In this document: positions 12,990 to 24,087 of the stretch, piece after piece
How the letters are laid out: each line of letters opens with the position of its first letter
Numbering within the stretch: position 1 is the stretch's first letter
Assembly (NCBI RefSeq): GCF_002865645.1
Contig: NW_020194619.1
Span: 2,454,442 to 2,518,441, forward strand
From: Hyaloscypha bicolor E
Lineage: Eukaryota > Ascomycota > Leotiomycetes > Helotiales > Hyaloscyphaceae
Direction of reading: 5' to 3'
DNA length: 64,000 nt
Program-made: the position numbers and the translations under genes
The notes under the pieces: model-generated
What the model was told of the DNA's origin: nothing
What the model saw: only the letters and a program-made list of their open reading frames with translations
The model's database searches: none

Positions 12990-14290
12990 ATAATAGTAAG
13001 AAATATATAATATTAATATAATTACTTACTATTTAATATATTAGCTAGAGAATTATCCTTAGTATTATTATTATAATAATAAATACTATAAAGCTATATT
13101 TATATAATATCTTACAAGCTTATATCTAATTAATAACCTATCTTATAAGCTTATTAGAGAGCTAAATCTAAATAATAATTCAGTTCTAAAGGTTATAAAA
13201 CTACTGTATAATATACCGGAAGCTAGGAATTACTAGTTTAAAACTTATTATTCCTATTATATTAATAAGCTTTCTATAAAATAATTAACTTATAACCCTT
13301 GCCTTCTTTATAGTAAGTAATTCTTCCGAATTATTAGCCTTTAAACTAATAATACCTTATTTATTAGAACTAATAATTTTATAAAAACAAAATACTAAAG
13401 CTTTATAAGGCTAAGTTCTTAGCTAAGAAATATAAGTGCCTTATTATTAATTATAATCTTAAGTTTAATAGAGGTATTATTTATATAAATATTACTAGAA
13501 TTACTTTTATAGAGAAATACTAGTATAAAAACCTCTGAACTATTTCTATAAAAAATATTACTACTATAAGTAATAGGGGTACTATTTATTAAGATTTCTT
13601 TATTAAGGACTAATATATTACCTAATATACTAGAGAAGTATATATTATATTAGTCTATTAACCAGAAGCTTTATATAACCTATTAATTACTACTTAAGCT
13701 ATTAAACCCTCGAAAACTAATATAAAGGCACTTAATAAATATATTTAATAGCAAATTAAGAATATTACTAAAGAACTAAGATTTATAAAGCTAGTAAAGA
13801 AGTTCTTATATTTAATTATTTTTATAAATACTTTATTTATAAATAATAAAGATCTCTTTTCCTAAATCGGATATATTCTAGTTCTAGTAAACGGAATTAG
13901 ATATACTAATATTATTTACTAGTTCTTTACTAAATACAAGAGAGTTACTAGAAGTATTCTAGCTTCGGAACTCTATAGTATGGCTTATAGCTTTAATATA
14001 GGTGCTTTAGTCAAATCTATAATTAATAGAATATTAGAAATAGAATTATTACTAGTAGTCTATACGGATTTGAAGTCATTATATAAATGCCTCGTCAAAT
14101 TAGGAACTACTCGAGAAAAGCGTCTAATAATTAATATAATATACCTTTGCCAGATATATAAATAACGAGAGATTATAGAAGTTAAATAGATTAAGGGAGA
14201 ATTAAATCCTGCTAATTTCATAACGAAATTAAAGCTAATAAATACCCTTAAGCGCCTAATTAATACAAATACTATATAATTAAATATAGA
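12990..14290 (+). pseudogene. Copia reverse transcriptase and RNase H relic
   Basis: The plus strand reads as a copia polyprotein C-terminus. A PLYGIPEA stretch (usual PLYGLPEA) lies near 13200. An NNKDLFS..GYILVL block and then TKYKRVTRSIL lead into an RNase H section that is still open from 13980 to 14165, with YTDLKSLYKCLVKLGTTREK (usual TDSKSLYDCLVKLGTT). The frame continues with stops to an NPA..ITK-like end near 14220. Catalytic Asp/Ser positions are altered and upstream frames are closed, so it is dead. The 61-residue open piece is a remnant, not a separate gene. Confidence 0.8.
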
Positions 14291-14516
14291 GAAGTAAATC
14301 GAGTATAAATAGGGCAGGAAATAGATATATGAAATAGAAGAATATTATAAGAGAGGAAGTCACATATAAAAGACTGCGGCCTTTAGTATATAACTAAAAC
14401 CTCAGAAGTAATATGGATATATAAAGCGTTTGGGAAATCTGGTACTAGGCCGGATTAGGGAATTTATATATAATTAGAGGAAGATACTATTTTTCGTGTT
14501 TTTAGAGAGTTTCTAG

Positions 14517-15003
14517 TATTAGTATAGCTATTTCTTTGGGAGTTATATATATAGTTATGGGATACGGGATACGGGATATAGATAATAGGATATAAGTAAT
14601 AGGATATGAGATACGGGATATAGTTATATAACCTTGCATTCTATTAGTAACTCGACTAGTAGACTAGACCCCTTTAGGCTTAGCAGATTTAGGGATCGCA
14701 TATTAATACTATAATACTGCAATCCCTATTTCTAAATAATAACAACTTTACTAACTAATGCAACTAGTATTTTCATGCCTATATAACAGTGCCATATATT
14801 ACTGTTACGCTCTGCCGCTTCACTAGGAAATTTAGCGTCACGTGATCACTAATGACGCATGCGGCTGGCTAGTATTTAGAACACCAAAGCTCCTGTACAT
14901 ACGAGCTTCCTTCCTTAGTTTAGAATCCTCGGATTAAGAGCCACTCTACCTTGCTTTCCAAGCCCAGAGATTCGGTTTCGTGACAATTACTAGTAAACCG
15001 ACA
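14517..15003 (+). repeat. 3' LTR of the copia element, interrupted
   Basis: 286 bp at 14517-14802 plus 13 bp at 14991-15003 give 299 bp, the same length as the 5' LTR. It is split by the solo LTR at 14803-14985 and followed by AGTAC (15004-15008). Confidence 0.9.
14803..14985 (+). mobile_element. Solo LTR inside the copia 3' LTR
   Basis: 183 bp with TG..CA ends (TGTTACGC...CGTGACA) and a perfect 5-bp target duplication ATTAC (14798-14802, 14986-14990). Its reverse complement shares CTGGGCTTGGAAAGCAAGG and GGCTCTTAATCCGA-like blocks with the solo LTR at 60619 and the gypsy LTRs, so it belongs to the same LTR group. It is GC-balanced, so it arrived after most RIP of the host element. Confidence 0.9.
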
Positions 15004-15008
15004 AGTAC

Positions 15009-15775
15009 TTTATAAAGCAAATATAAGTTTGTATTATAATTAATATAAGCTATTAATTAGTAATTAAATAACTTTAAATATTGATTTTTAAAATATTTAA
15101 TTAGTATAAAAGCTAAGATAATAATATTTTATTTATTTAGATTTTAATACTAGAATTTAGATTTTTTAAAAAGATTACAAATATTTATATAAGCCTCTTT
15201 ATATATATATTAAAATAGCTAATTATTATAAAAGTAGTTTTATATTAGTTTCTTTAATATAATAAAGAAAGCTCTTATAAGTACCTTTTATAAAGGCTTT
15301 ATATATTAGTAAATATTATAATAAATAATAAGTTTATAATTAAAATTATTATTAGTTCTATTATATTTTTATATTTTACCTATTTCTTTAATAAGCTTTT
15401 TAATAGAGCTTAAAGGGTTTTTAGGCTATATAATAAGAGTAATAGTAATAGAAGTAATAAAGAATCTATATTTACTTCTATATTTGTATTTGTACTATAT
15501 ATTACTAGCTATTCCTGTATTAGCAAGTAGTTGAAATCAGAATATAAGTAATTAAAGGCACTTATTTCTGTCCTCTAAAGATATATAGACTGAGAGAATT
15601 GGGCCCCTTGTAAGGTCTATTCTAACTTCTTTAATATTGGCATCTGACCATAGTTATCAAGGATCATGATATTGGTTGACGATATGCCAAAATCATCCGG
15701 GCAAGTGTCTTGTTGCTAGATCTCATTCCAGCCATTCATTTGCTTCGGTACAACTTGATTTTCTGAGCACGCACA
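15009..15775. other. AT-rich flank grading into gene island, no gene seen
   Basis: The sequence is AT-rich and RIP-like to about 15590, then becomes GC-balanced. No open frame or RNA gene is supported. Confidence 0.5.
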
Positions 15776-16471
15776 ATGATTAACGAACGTTTCACCTACA
15801 TCGTCAACGAGTGTTTACCACAACACTACCCTACGATCTTCACCCTCGAGCAAAACAACTATGTCCTGAACACTGTTACAAACTAGAGTTTACCGACAAC
15901 TCCTCCAAGTGATCCAATCGTAGCACTTCGCCTCTTGAAGATCAATATCGACGAGGATTTATTTCTGCTCCTTCCAAGTCCATATGGAGATAGATACTCC
16001 CTTCAGAGTTTCATCTGGTGCTACCCAGTGGGCTTCGATCCAGGCGATAAGCTGGGGTTGAAGCTGAGGGAGACGCATAAGCTTGTCCCGGGGAATGGCG
16101 AGAAATTTCAGGGGAGTCTAGATCGGTAATTTGGGAAGTTGGAGGTTGGGAAGGCCGTGTATCGAGTGAATATAAGTGTTTCATTGATATGCGTGAAGAT
16201 AAACGGGCTGACGCAAAACAGTGGGCAATGGCAACCAACGACTCCCTCTGCGAAGACGGTGAATACCATCTTCATGAAGGGCAAGAGGTATCCACTGAGA
16301 CAGAGAACAAAATTTTGAATTGCTGTGTGCGATGCGAACTGCAGACATTGTTTGCACCCAGAAAGCCTAGAGAGGGGGGGGTACTGGGAGGAAAAGCAGA
16401 ATGCGGAGGATGCTGAACCTCTTCTCACCCGGCGGCTTACAACTTCCTACCCCGAAATAATCTTACAATGA
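15776..16471 (+). pseudogene. Broken gene of unknown function
   Basis: From ATG at 15776 one frame runs to TGA at 16469-16471 (232 codons) with normal protein-like composition, but it contains three internal stops: TAG at 15884, TAA at 16127 and TGA at 16316. TAG and TAA are each one C-to-T change away from a Gln codon, as expected from RIP-type mutation next to the transposon block. The central part (64 residues from the Met at 15935) is still open, and a C-x3-C-x2-C arrangement follows near 16330-16350. I do not recognise the family, and the last third may not belong to the gene. Confidence 0.45.
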
Positions 16472-16515
16472 CAAGACAATTTCCCCCTGAAGAAGTTTCT
16501 AGACCTAAAACCAAT

Positions 16516-18448
16516 CTAAGGGACAGAGGCACCCTCCCTCATTTTCCTCAATGCCTCTTTCTCCTCCTTGCTGAGTTCCCTGGCCCCCTTCGCAATCCTC
16601 AATATCGACGCCACAGCAATCTCCTGATCAGCTCCCTCACCTAACAACCGAAACTGCCCACTCGACGGGATACTCATGTACACCGCATTCAACACTGACA
16701 GAGCACGAAAGGGATTGGACGTGAAGATCTTGCGGAAGAGTGCGCTGAAGGAGGGGTTTGCGTGCAGGGGCCGCAGGAGACGGTCGGCATATTGGAAGGG
16801 CTCAATGGTGACGGTGTGCCGGTCTGAGTGGACGTACTGAAGCAAAAGTTTGTTAGTGAAATGGTGTTCGAATGGTATGCGAGGAATAAACTGTTTGGTT
16901 AGGTCTAAAGCGGACTTACGTTCTTGGCGAGGTGTTGTTGGAACTGTTCGATTGATTTGGACATTTGTTCGCGAGTTGGGAGATTGAATTTCTTAGCTAA
17001 GATCCCAACGGACCATCTTGCTTGTATTTCTGCCATGGGTGGAAGCGGGCCACTGAAGGACATATTTTCAGCAAAGTGATCCGATAGATCCGAGGCAAGA
17101 GCAGATGTACTTACGGCAACTCAAGGATGCCGATGATGAACAAATTCTGGTAGTTCGGCGGAGTAACCAATTCGTACAAGTTGACTGAATTGGGAGAATC
17201 TATAAAGAGACTTTTCTTGGCTCTGTACGAGTCCTCTGGAAGATAAGGGAATTCAATCTGCAAACACATTAGTGGTAATAACTTCAAGGGTAAATTTTTG
17301 GAGTTAGACAAGATAGCCTGTGCAAGCAATAATGACGTCCACGTCCAACTCCATGCCATTGGTCAACAAAAGCCCCTTCTCCGCAAATTTTTCTATGCCA
17401 GCACGGTGCGGTGTGATAAGGCCGACGTGGATTTTCTCGAGGAAGTCACTCCGGACTGTCGGATTTGCTTTAAGGATCCCATGTTTGGGTTTGAGTTTAG
17501 GTGGAAGATCGCCTATGAAGAGATTGCACAGCTTTGTCTGGGCCCATTTGGTGATAGCTGATGGCAGAACAGTTGCTGCAAATCTACCTGTACGCTCTCT
17601 CATTAGTACCTACCATGAGGAATTAGTTGGGGGCAAGGAAGTCGTACTATCGAATGCCTCAACTGGCTTGCCGAAGACAAAGCGTGGTATGATCCAGCCA
17701 CCTTTCCGGGTGATCACGTGGAGCGCTTTGGCTTGAGGAGCAAGTTCTGAGGCGATGTCCACGGCTACGAGAGATATCAATGAGGGGTAAAGAGGGTCGG
17801 GGTTTGGAACTGATACCTGAACTTCCAACACCGATCACGGCGACTTTCTTCCCCTCGAATGCTCCAGGTGTTCTGTATACATGGCTGTGGATGAATTGTC
17901 CCTTGAAATCTGCTAGTCCTTGGAATTGAGGTATGAAAGGCGTTGTATTGTGGCCCGTGCAAGCAAAAAGTGCATCGTAGGTCCCTGTCTTGGCGCCTTC
18001 TTCCGCCGAAGATGTGATTTCCCACTTTCCTCCCTCGAGCTGTACGCACTTCATAACCCTGGTGCCCAACTTGATGTGCGACATCAGGTTGAAGAATGTT
18101 GCATACTCATGCAGATATTGCACAAATTGCTTGTGACCAGTGTAGACGGAGTAACTAGCAGGATCCATAGGAAAATCGCTGAAACTGCTTGTGTCACGAC
18201 AAGAGTTGAAGATGGTGCCTTGATAGATGGAGGAGTGCACTTCTCCTGTTACGGGATCGGGATCTGTATATTGCCATTGTCCGCCGATGTGGCCTTGGGC
18301 TTCGAATATTATTGCTTCGAAACCAGCCGCGAGACATTCTTTCAGGGTCGTCAAACCAGATACCCCTTTTTAAGTTTAGATTTTGACAATCCGAGGCAGG
18401 ATACGGCGTTTACTAACCAGCACCGACAATGAGAACTTTCAGAGTCAT
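16516..18448 (-). CDS. Flavin-containing monooxygenase, 7 exons, 523 aa
   Basis: Probable NADPH/FAD-dependent monooxygenase that oxidises a nucleophilic N or S (or acts as a Baeyer-Villiger-type enzyme); the substrate is unknown. Exons: 18418-18448, 17817-18365, 17648-17764, 17310-17587, 17115-17257, 16920-17052, 16516-16836. All phases agree and no internal stop is needed. Seen motifs: FAD-binding GAGVSG at residues 9-14, GGQW at 38-41, the FMO signature FKGQFIHSHVY at about 164-174, NADPH-binding GVGSSA at about 189-194, and TGY at about 322-324. The length is usual for fungal FMOs. The third intron uses a GTACGA donor and was chosen because it alone keeps the frame. There is no signal peptide. 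No cluster partner is nearby. Confidence 0.9.
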
Positions 18449-19267
18449 GATGGATACCTTTACTGTTTGGTTGTTGCGGTTTTGGTTTGCGAGGATCGTC
18501 TGCTTTCGGGTGGAAGGATTAAATGAGATGATATGAGCAAGGAAACAAAGCTTGGTGGCTTGCAATCCTCGAATGAAGCAGCTATTTCCGGGAGAGCGGA
18601 TGTCTGTAAGCCTCAAGGGCGATCTTCCGGCCTATCAGAAGCTGTCTTGTTGCCTCATTCGCTAGTGTTATTTGCGTGCCAACTAGTTGGTGCAAAGCTT
18701 GTGAGTTCCGTGAGGTAGCCTGGTTATTGATTTCCACTCACGAAAGACGAGCAGCGAGTAGCCGTGCCTGTTCGTGTGGGTTTGGTGCAAGAAAAGTATT
18801 ATTAAGATTAGAAACGACGTTGGCAAGAAGTAAGACCTCATATCGCTTAGGCTGGCTGACACACGGGTATACCTGTGGTGGCAGGCGCGATTTCAGGGGC
18901 ACAAACTGTGCCACACAACTCTCACCTCAAAATCTTGGCATCATCTTGTACCTCTTTCTCTTCTGTACTTTGAATGCAATGAAAGAACTTTCATACCCAA
19001 GCAGTAATCCTGAGAAATCCAAGTAGCCTAGGTAAGAAAGCTAGGTCCTGTTGTATACTTTGCAAATCACGTGCATGTGTGTTTTTGTCTTAGTGCTCCT
19101 AAATCAGGCTAGCGTGATTCAGGCCCCTCAACTTTCTCTGCAACCATTATACCTTGTCCTTTAGAGGACTCAATCAACGTTAAACTTACCCTCATATATT
19201 AAGGCTTTACTGCATTGATTACCAGCTCTGGTCGTGACCTCAGCATTGTTTGCCTGCCTGTTAGCAC
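18449..19267. other. Intergenic, likely promoter of the monooxygenase
   Basis: GC-balanced sequence with no supported gene. A CACGTG palindrome lies at about 19067. Short open frames here have no coding character. Confidence 0.5.
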
Positions 19268-20057
19268 GGGGAAAACTAAAACGACCCCCCCCCGGATGTC
19301 GATTAGGGGTGTCGATGGGGAGCAAACTAACCACTAACCCAAAGTAGAGGCGCTCGGACAGGAACACCAAAACTCTGGTTTTTTCTTTATTTTAATTCAA
19401 TTTTATAAGGAATTAATATAATTTAACTCTTGTTTTATTTCCTTATAGCGCTAATTAAGGGCTATTTAAATATGAACTTTTTATAAAAATTGGATTAGTA
19501 ATAGCTCTTTAAATTAAAGAAGTTGAAAATTTCATATTTTATAGCTTAAAGGTAAGCTTAAGAAAGCCTAGAAATTTAGCGAAAAAGTCCCTAAAACCAG
19601 ATATAAGAGCCCTATAAGCCCATGATTTATAGGGCCTTATAAGGCTTAAAAACTAAAACTTAATTAATTAGTATATAAACTCCCTTAAATTAAAATACTA
19701 TTTCAAAGAATCTCTTTATTATAAGTTAAGAAGCACGGGATTATAATATAAGGGTTATTATATAGTAGCTGTTGCATGGCAATTGCAGGTAAGTCACGTG
19801 TGCTTGGCTCACGTGACTACACACACTGTATTTAGCTCTAGCCATCCGTGCCACACCTCTCTCCTCTCCATTATCCGAATATATTACAATACAACCGCAT
19901 TTAATGCAACAGTAGCTCATACTTATATTAAAAAATCTAACTTAAGATTTTTAAAGAGCTTAGGTAGCCAATTACAAGTCGTCAAGTCGTCGACACCCCT
20001 AATCGACCCCCCCCCCCCCCCCCCCCCCGGGGGTGGGGGGTCGTTTTAGTTTTTCCC
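19268..20057. mobile_element. Non-autonomous DNA transposon, family A, copy 1
   Basis: 790 bp with terminal inverted repeats: GGGGAAAACTAAAACGACC on the left and the reverse complement of GGGAAAAACTAAAACGACC on the right, each followed inward by a C-run and GTCGATTAGGGGTGTCGA. A perfect 8-bp target duplication GTTAGCAC flanks it (19260-19267, 20058-20065). The interior is AT-rich with no transposase. An 8-bp duplication suits the hAT superfamily, but the tips are not typical hAT tips, so superfamily is left open. Related copies are at 31496 and 24728. Confidence 0.85.
20008..20040. repeat. Long C-run followed by G-run
   Basis: A run of more than 20 C followed by GGGGGTGGGGGG inside the right tip of family A copy 1. 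The left tip has a 9-base C-run. The long tract is an expansion of the C-run found in other copies and could form a hairpin or quadruplex. Confidence 0.8.
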
Positions 20058-20136
20058 GTTAGCACCAACACTCCTGCTGCCCTGCTGCTCCGTGACCGTA
20101 AAACTTGACCGAGCTTGCTCGTCTTTATTCGACGGG

Positions 20137-20195
20137 TTGGGAAAATGTAAAACGACCCGCCCTCCCCCCTCCCGGACATCGTTTTACTTCTCCGA
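20137..20195. mobile_element. Remnant of family A tips
   Basis: GGGAAAATGTAAAACGACC is followed within 60 bp by ATCGTTTTACTTCTCC, roughly its inverted partner. This looks like two tips left after internal deletion, 80 bp from copy 1. Confidence 0.5.
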
Positions 20196-20199
20196 TAAA

Positions 20200-20742
20200 T
20201 TCCTAAAAGCGTTTAATGGCAAAAGGCCGATTTCGCTAGCGACTGTACTTCGAATAGCTATGAGTTGGGGAAGCAAGAGGTCAATGGCTGAGGTGCTAAC
20301 GATTTGGAGATGGAAAGCTACTCTTACGTGTGTGATAAAGGACGGGAAAGGTTCGGTTCTGGCGCTAGATGAGCATAGGAAAATGCCAATAAATATGGGT
20401 CCACATAGCAAGATGTAGGATTAGCCCAAAAGAAACTTTCCACTGCAAATAATAAGTTATCTTTGAATCGTGATTTATTAGTGGAAACTGCGAACTTTGG
20501 CCACCAAAGAAATCGTAAAACTTTGAAGTCCATAACGGAACGATCCTCTAATGCCCGCTGATTCCACGATACTGAGTCGGTGAGAGTTATATTATGATCT
20601 AGGAGATCAACAAGGAATAAAAAGGATTGAATGAAACATAACATTTGGGAAACTACTCCCTAACCAAAGTCCAAAAGCTCTTAACCCCGTTCCCTAACTC
20701 CCACCCCAATTCCTAACCTATCCCTTAACCCTCCTATCTTCC
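20200..20742. other. No gene supported
   Basis: Open frames of 75-108 codons exist on both strands, overlapping each other, but none has recognisable motifs, splice context or coding composition. The last 100 bp are C-rich and abut the end of the SUR7-like gene. Confidence 0.5.
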
Positions 20743-21842
20743 CTATCCCAACCCCATATTCCTAAGAATCCTTACTACAAGTCTCCCACTGCTTCCCCCC
20801 TTCCAATTCAATTCCTCTTTCCACCTCCACCTCCCCGATCCTCTCCCTACAAGCACCCACTCCCTCCCAACAGTCCTAATCCCCAACCACCTAATACAGA
20901 ACGCCAAAAACTGAAAAACAGAACAGGCCCACGTCAATGCTAAGAACGACCCGGGGTAGGGATTCGGCCCTACACCGCTGCCAGAGAGGCGTTGGATGGA
21001 GAGGATTTGGTGCGTCATGATGCCGGAGCCGATGAAGAAGCAGAGCCAGGCGATCTGTGTTTGTGATTGTTAGGATGATTGTAAATTGCGTCGAGTCTTA
21101 ACTCTTCGCTGGGATGACTAGGATGTAAAAGAGGGGAGGGGATTGAGAGGAAGGACGTACGAGAGACATAATAATAGTCTCACTCCACCACGCTCTACCA
21201 CACCAAAGAGCAAAAGACAACGCAACAAAACTCAGAAACACATTCGAAACCCCCGTATACCACGCACTAATTGCCGTCCTCGTGCTCCATCTCTGGGCCG
21301 TCATTTTTTCGGCAAGACCTATGACCTCAGAAGATAGCGTCGAGGTAATGGTATCATGGAGCGAAAAGCTATACCCCGAATATCGTCTCACACATGTTAT
21401 GTTTGTTGTGCTGGAGGTGAGCACAGAGGGGTTGCTTGACGAAGGAATGTAGTACCCCGAGCAGACGGAGAAGTAGTGCATGATGTACCAGTCTTTGACG
21501 TTGAGGTACTGTGTGATGGATGGTGGGTTGACTACATCGGACGGAATCAGGGAAACGACGGCATCGTGAAGGGAAGAACTGGGGTCATGGTAGGCGTCGA
21601 GGCCTAGAGAGGAAGTGTTGAACTTGAGAAAGTTAGTGAGCTGTAAGACTAAGAAGGGTGGTGAAGGATGAAGATATCATGAGTTTGAGCAGCTCAAAGT
21701 CAGAATTGAGGGATTAACTTACGGTTGCGATAGGAATGCCAGTATTGGTTCCTCTCACGCCAGCGAGGATAGTCACCAGCGACAGGGCAAGGACAAGGAC
21801 AACGAGCCAGAACTCAGCGACGGATATGTTGAACTTGCGCAT
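20743..21842 (-). CDS. SUR7/claudin-like four-TM membrane protein, 303 aa
   Basis: Probable plasma-membrane protein of the fungal claudin-like group (SUR7/PalI or Fig1 type). Exons: 21723-21842, 21161-21640, 20743-21054; introns of 82 and 106 bp with consensus ends and matching phases. TM segments: residues about 8-28, 170-190, 196-216 and 233-257. Between TM1 and TM2 lies a roughly 140-residue loop with a Cys pair (C100 and C123) spaced as in claudin-like loops, and sequons such as NIT. After TM4 a basic Arg/Lys/Trp-rich tail is expected to be cytosolic. The ATG at 21842 directly precedes TM1. Family assignment rests on topology and the Cys pair, so it is moderate. Its role may be in membrane domains or cell-wall stress. 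Confidence 0.75.
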
Positions 21843-22616
21843 ATTTATTCTGATAGATTTGGTTCTTTGCATTCGCTATTCAGGAGTTGGGGAGAAAGCT
21901 TGTTATTTTGAAGCTTTTTTCAAGTGAGAGCGCTCAACTATAAGCCTCATTGAACGCCGAAGGATGTTGGGCTTTCTCGCGTGATCGTGGCTTGGGCGCT
22001 GTGCTGCATCGAATTTGTGAATTTGATTGGACAGCAAAAGCCCCTCGCTGGAAGAGCAAAGCAAACGGGGCGACCGACAGGGTTCTTCGTACTGGATGTC
22101 GGTTTTAGGAAAGGGAAGTCTGGGGTAACACCAAGAACTCGGGCGGATGTTAGACCGTCGGAGGTAAGAAGGCGCACATACGTTTCTTTACAAGCTCCTT
22201 CCACAGTCCTGTATCAACAACATCCGTAGTAATATTATCATAGACTGCAATTCTCGATAATTCGTTGTGCTACCATAGGTACAGGGATCTGAAGCTCAGC
22301 TAGGCTACACCAACTCTAGCGCCAATTAGTATGGGTCCAAAAATAAATCACAGAGAGCTAGATTTTGAAGCTTCGCTCTGCTGGCTGTTAAACGTCGATG
22401 GAATCCCATTGATTCCTCAAGGGGGGTCTCAAATGGCGGGTTTAGCGGGAGTTTGAGTACCAAATACGCCCGAAGGTGATTGGAATCAATGCAAATGACG
22501 CCATCCCATCTTCTCGCGTCTCCTTGCCATCCTCGTCCTTTGGGGCATTTGAGGAGTAACACCAGATGAGCTCCAGCGCAAGTTGCTTCTTGAAAGTTCC
22601 AAGCTCGTATTAGCCA
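21843..22616. other. Intergenic, promoter side of the SUR7-like gene
   Basis: GC-balanced; short overlapping frames on both strands, none convincing. No repeats recognised. Confidence 0.4.
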
Positions 22617-23489
22617 TTAATCTGAAGCCAAAATCTCAAACAACCCAACTATATCCCATGGTCTTGGGCTCAACTCTGCTTCTCTACCCAAACCAGCTGG
22701 AGGAAGATAGCCGTAATCATCTTGATACCTAGCTTCGCGGAGACCATTCAGAGCCTCTGTATATCGAGGCTCGTAAACGGATACGGATAGGATTCCAGCG
22801 GTGAACTTGGCCCGCTAAAATACCAGGTCTATTGATTATATCCCTAGCTCCTTGTTAGTTCGATTATCTTGATTAATGCATACTTGGTCAATCCATATAA
22901 AACAGGTATTGTGGTATGTAGCAAAATGAATTGTACGATTAAGCACTTCATTGGGAGCCGTCACCGGCCGTGGCGTGGATGACTGGGCATCGCTCACGGT
23001 ATATTTCGGAAATCTTTCCTTTGTCTGCCAATAATAGGAAACCGTAACATAGTCGGTAGTGCCAGGAAACTCGCCAGGCTCTGTTAGCCAAAGATCGTGC
23101 ATCGACTTGGTTTTAGGTATGGGAAACGGGAAATATTCGTTCATGCCTGGCTGCTCTACAGATTTCAGAGCTAGAAATCGTAGGTTGTTGGCCCATTTCC
23201 GAGCCATAGCTTGGTCCAAAGTATACTGTTGAATTTCGAGCATCTCCTTGCCTATCGGAGCTTCCGCTGTGAGTCGAGGCTGACCAAATGGCCCATGGGT
23301 GTCTAAGCACATCTGGTCTACCAACTGGGATGCAGGCGGCCGGTAGACTAGATTGCCGTCCTTATCGTGCTCCGAAGACCATACATTAACATGTGGATAA
23401 TCATCATTTTTGGGAGTCTGCGTATGTAAAAATGTTCTCTCGGACTTGATAGCCTCGCCGATAGACTAGTTTACAGGAGTACCACTCAT
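22617..23489 (-). pseudogene. HET-domain (heterokaryon incompatibility) protein, three nonsense changes
   Basis: From ATG at 23489 to TAA at 22617-22619 the minus strand forms one 291-codon frame. It carries the HET core: DYVTVSYYWQ followed by FIWIDQVCINQDN, and then a GI.SIDLVF.RA segment as in HET proteins where a Q follows GI. Three internal stops occur: TAG at codon 8, TAA right after the HET core (KELGI) and TAG eight codons later. In each case a CAA or CAG (Gln) codon is expected, so all are C-to-T changes of RIP type. HET proteins trigger incompatibility cell death between unlike strains; this allele cannot make a full product. The 162-residue middle part is still open. No introns are needed. 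Confidence 0.8.
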
Positions 23490-23525
23490 GACTAAGTGAT
23501 ATTCTTGTCCTCTAAGAGGAAATTT

Positions 23526-23575
23526 TGTAAGTAAGGTAGGGTAAGGTAAGGGTAAGGTAAGGTAGGATGAGGTAC
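23526..23575. repeat. GGTAA/GGTAG simple repeat
   Basis: About nine short imperfect copies of GGTAAG/GGTAGG just upstream of the HET pseudogene. Confidence 0.7.
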
Positions 23576-24087
23576 GGCTATTTTGGGAGAAGGCTCCTTA
23601 AACTATTAAGGCCAGCCGTAGCATATATATACTAGGCAATGAAGGTGCGCGGCATTAAAATCCGTCCATGTTTATTCGTTGCGTAAATTTAAGCGAGCAT
23701 TTTCTCCAGCGAACTGTTACACACACCATAAGGCTTGAGGACCTTAGGCTCTGCAACTGCACGTGCAGTGCAATAGAACCTCAGGCAGAAGTCACGAGCA
23801 GGAAAGCCACGTGGTGGATTACCGGCCGCGATAAATGGTTCATGGTAAGCCACGATCCTTAGGGATCCAGGCTCTATAAAGAACTATATATATAGTTTGG
23901 AGGTTTTTCCTATATGGATAAGAGCTTTGTGCTCAACTCCAATGGCATTCTAAGCGTACTCAGGACTCAAGGCTTAGCTCTGGTTAGAGTAGCCACTGCT
24001 TAAGCTCAAAGAAGGAAATGGACTTTAGTGAGCTCACTTGTCGTCTGAAATTATAATAGTAAAGCACTCCCGGGCTCAGAACTTATT
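23576..24087. other. No gene seen
   Basis: Mixed composition; a 64-codon frame at 23668 has no supporting feature. Confidence 0.4.

Larger units (their letters stand above)
1660..15003 (+). mobile_element. Ty1/copia LTR retrotransposon, nested and RIP-degraded
   Basis: The element is flanked by a 5-bp target duplication AGTAC (1655-1659 and 15004-15008) and bounded by two LTRs of exactly 299 bp once a later insertion is removed from the right one. It spans 13,344 bp. Subtracting the gypsy insertion and the solo LTR with their target duplications leaves about 6.46 kb. The order LTR - interior - RT - RNase H - LTR and a recognisable copia RNase H at 13980-14290 place it on the plus strand. Interior frames are full of TAG/TAA stops. 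The 3' end (after about 13.9 kb) is less mutated than the rest. Confidence 0.9.

Noticed and set aside
16516..18448. Reading the monooxygenase as frameshifted and broken
   Set aside because: Six introns with acceptable splice ends and matching phases restore one 523-residue frame with all FMO motifs.
20184..20644. Overlapping frames of 75-108 codons on both strands
   Set aside because: Frames overlap each other, lack recognisable domains and splice context, and sit between transposon tips and a real gene.
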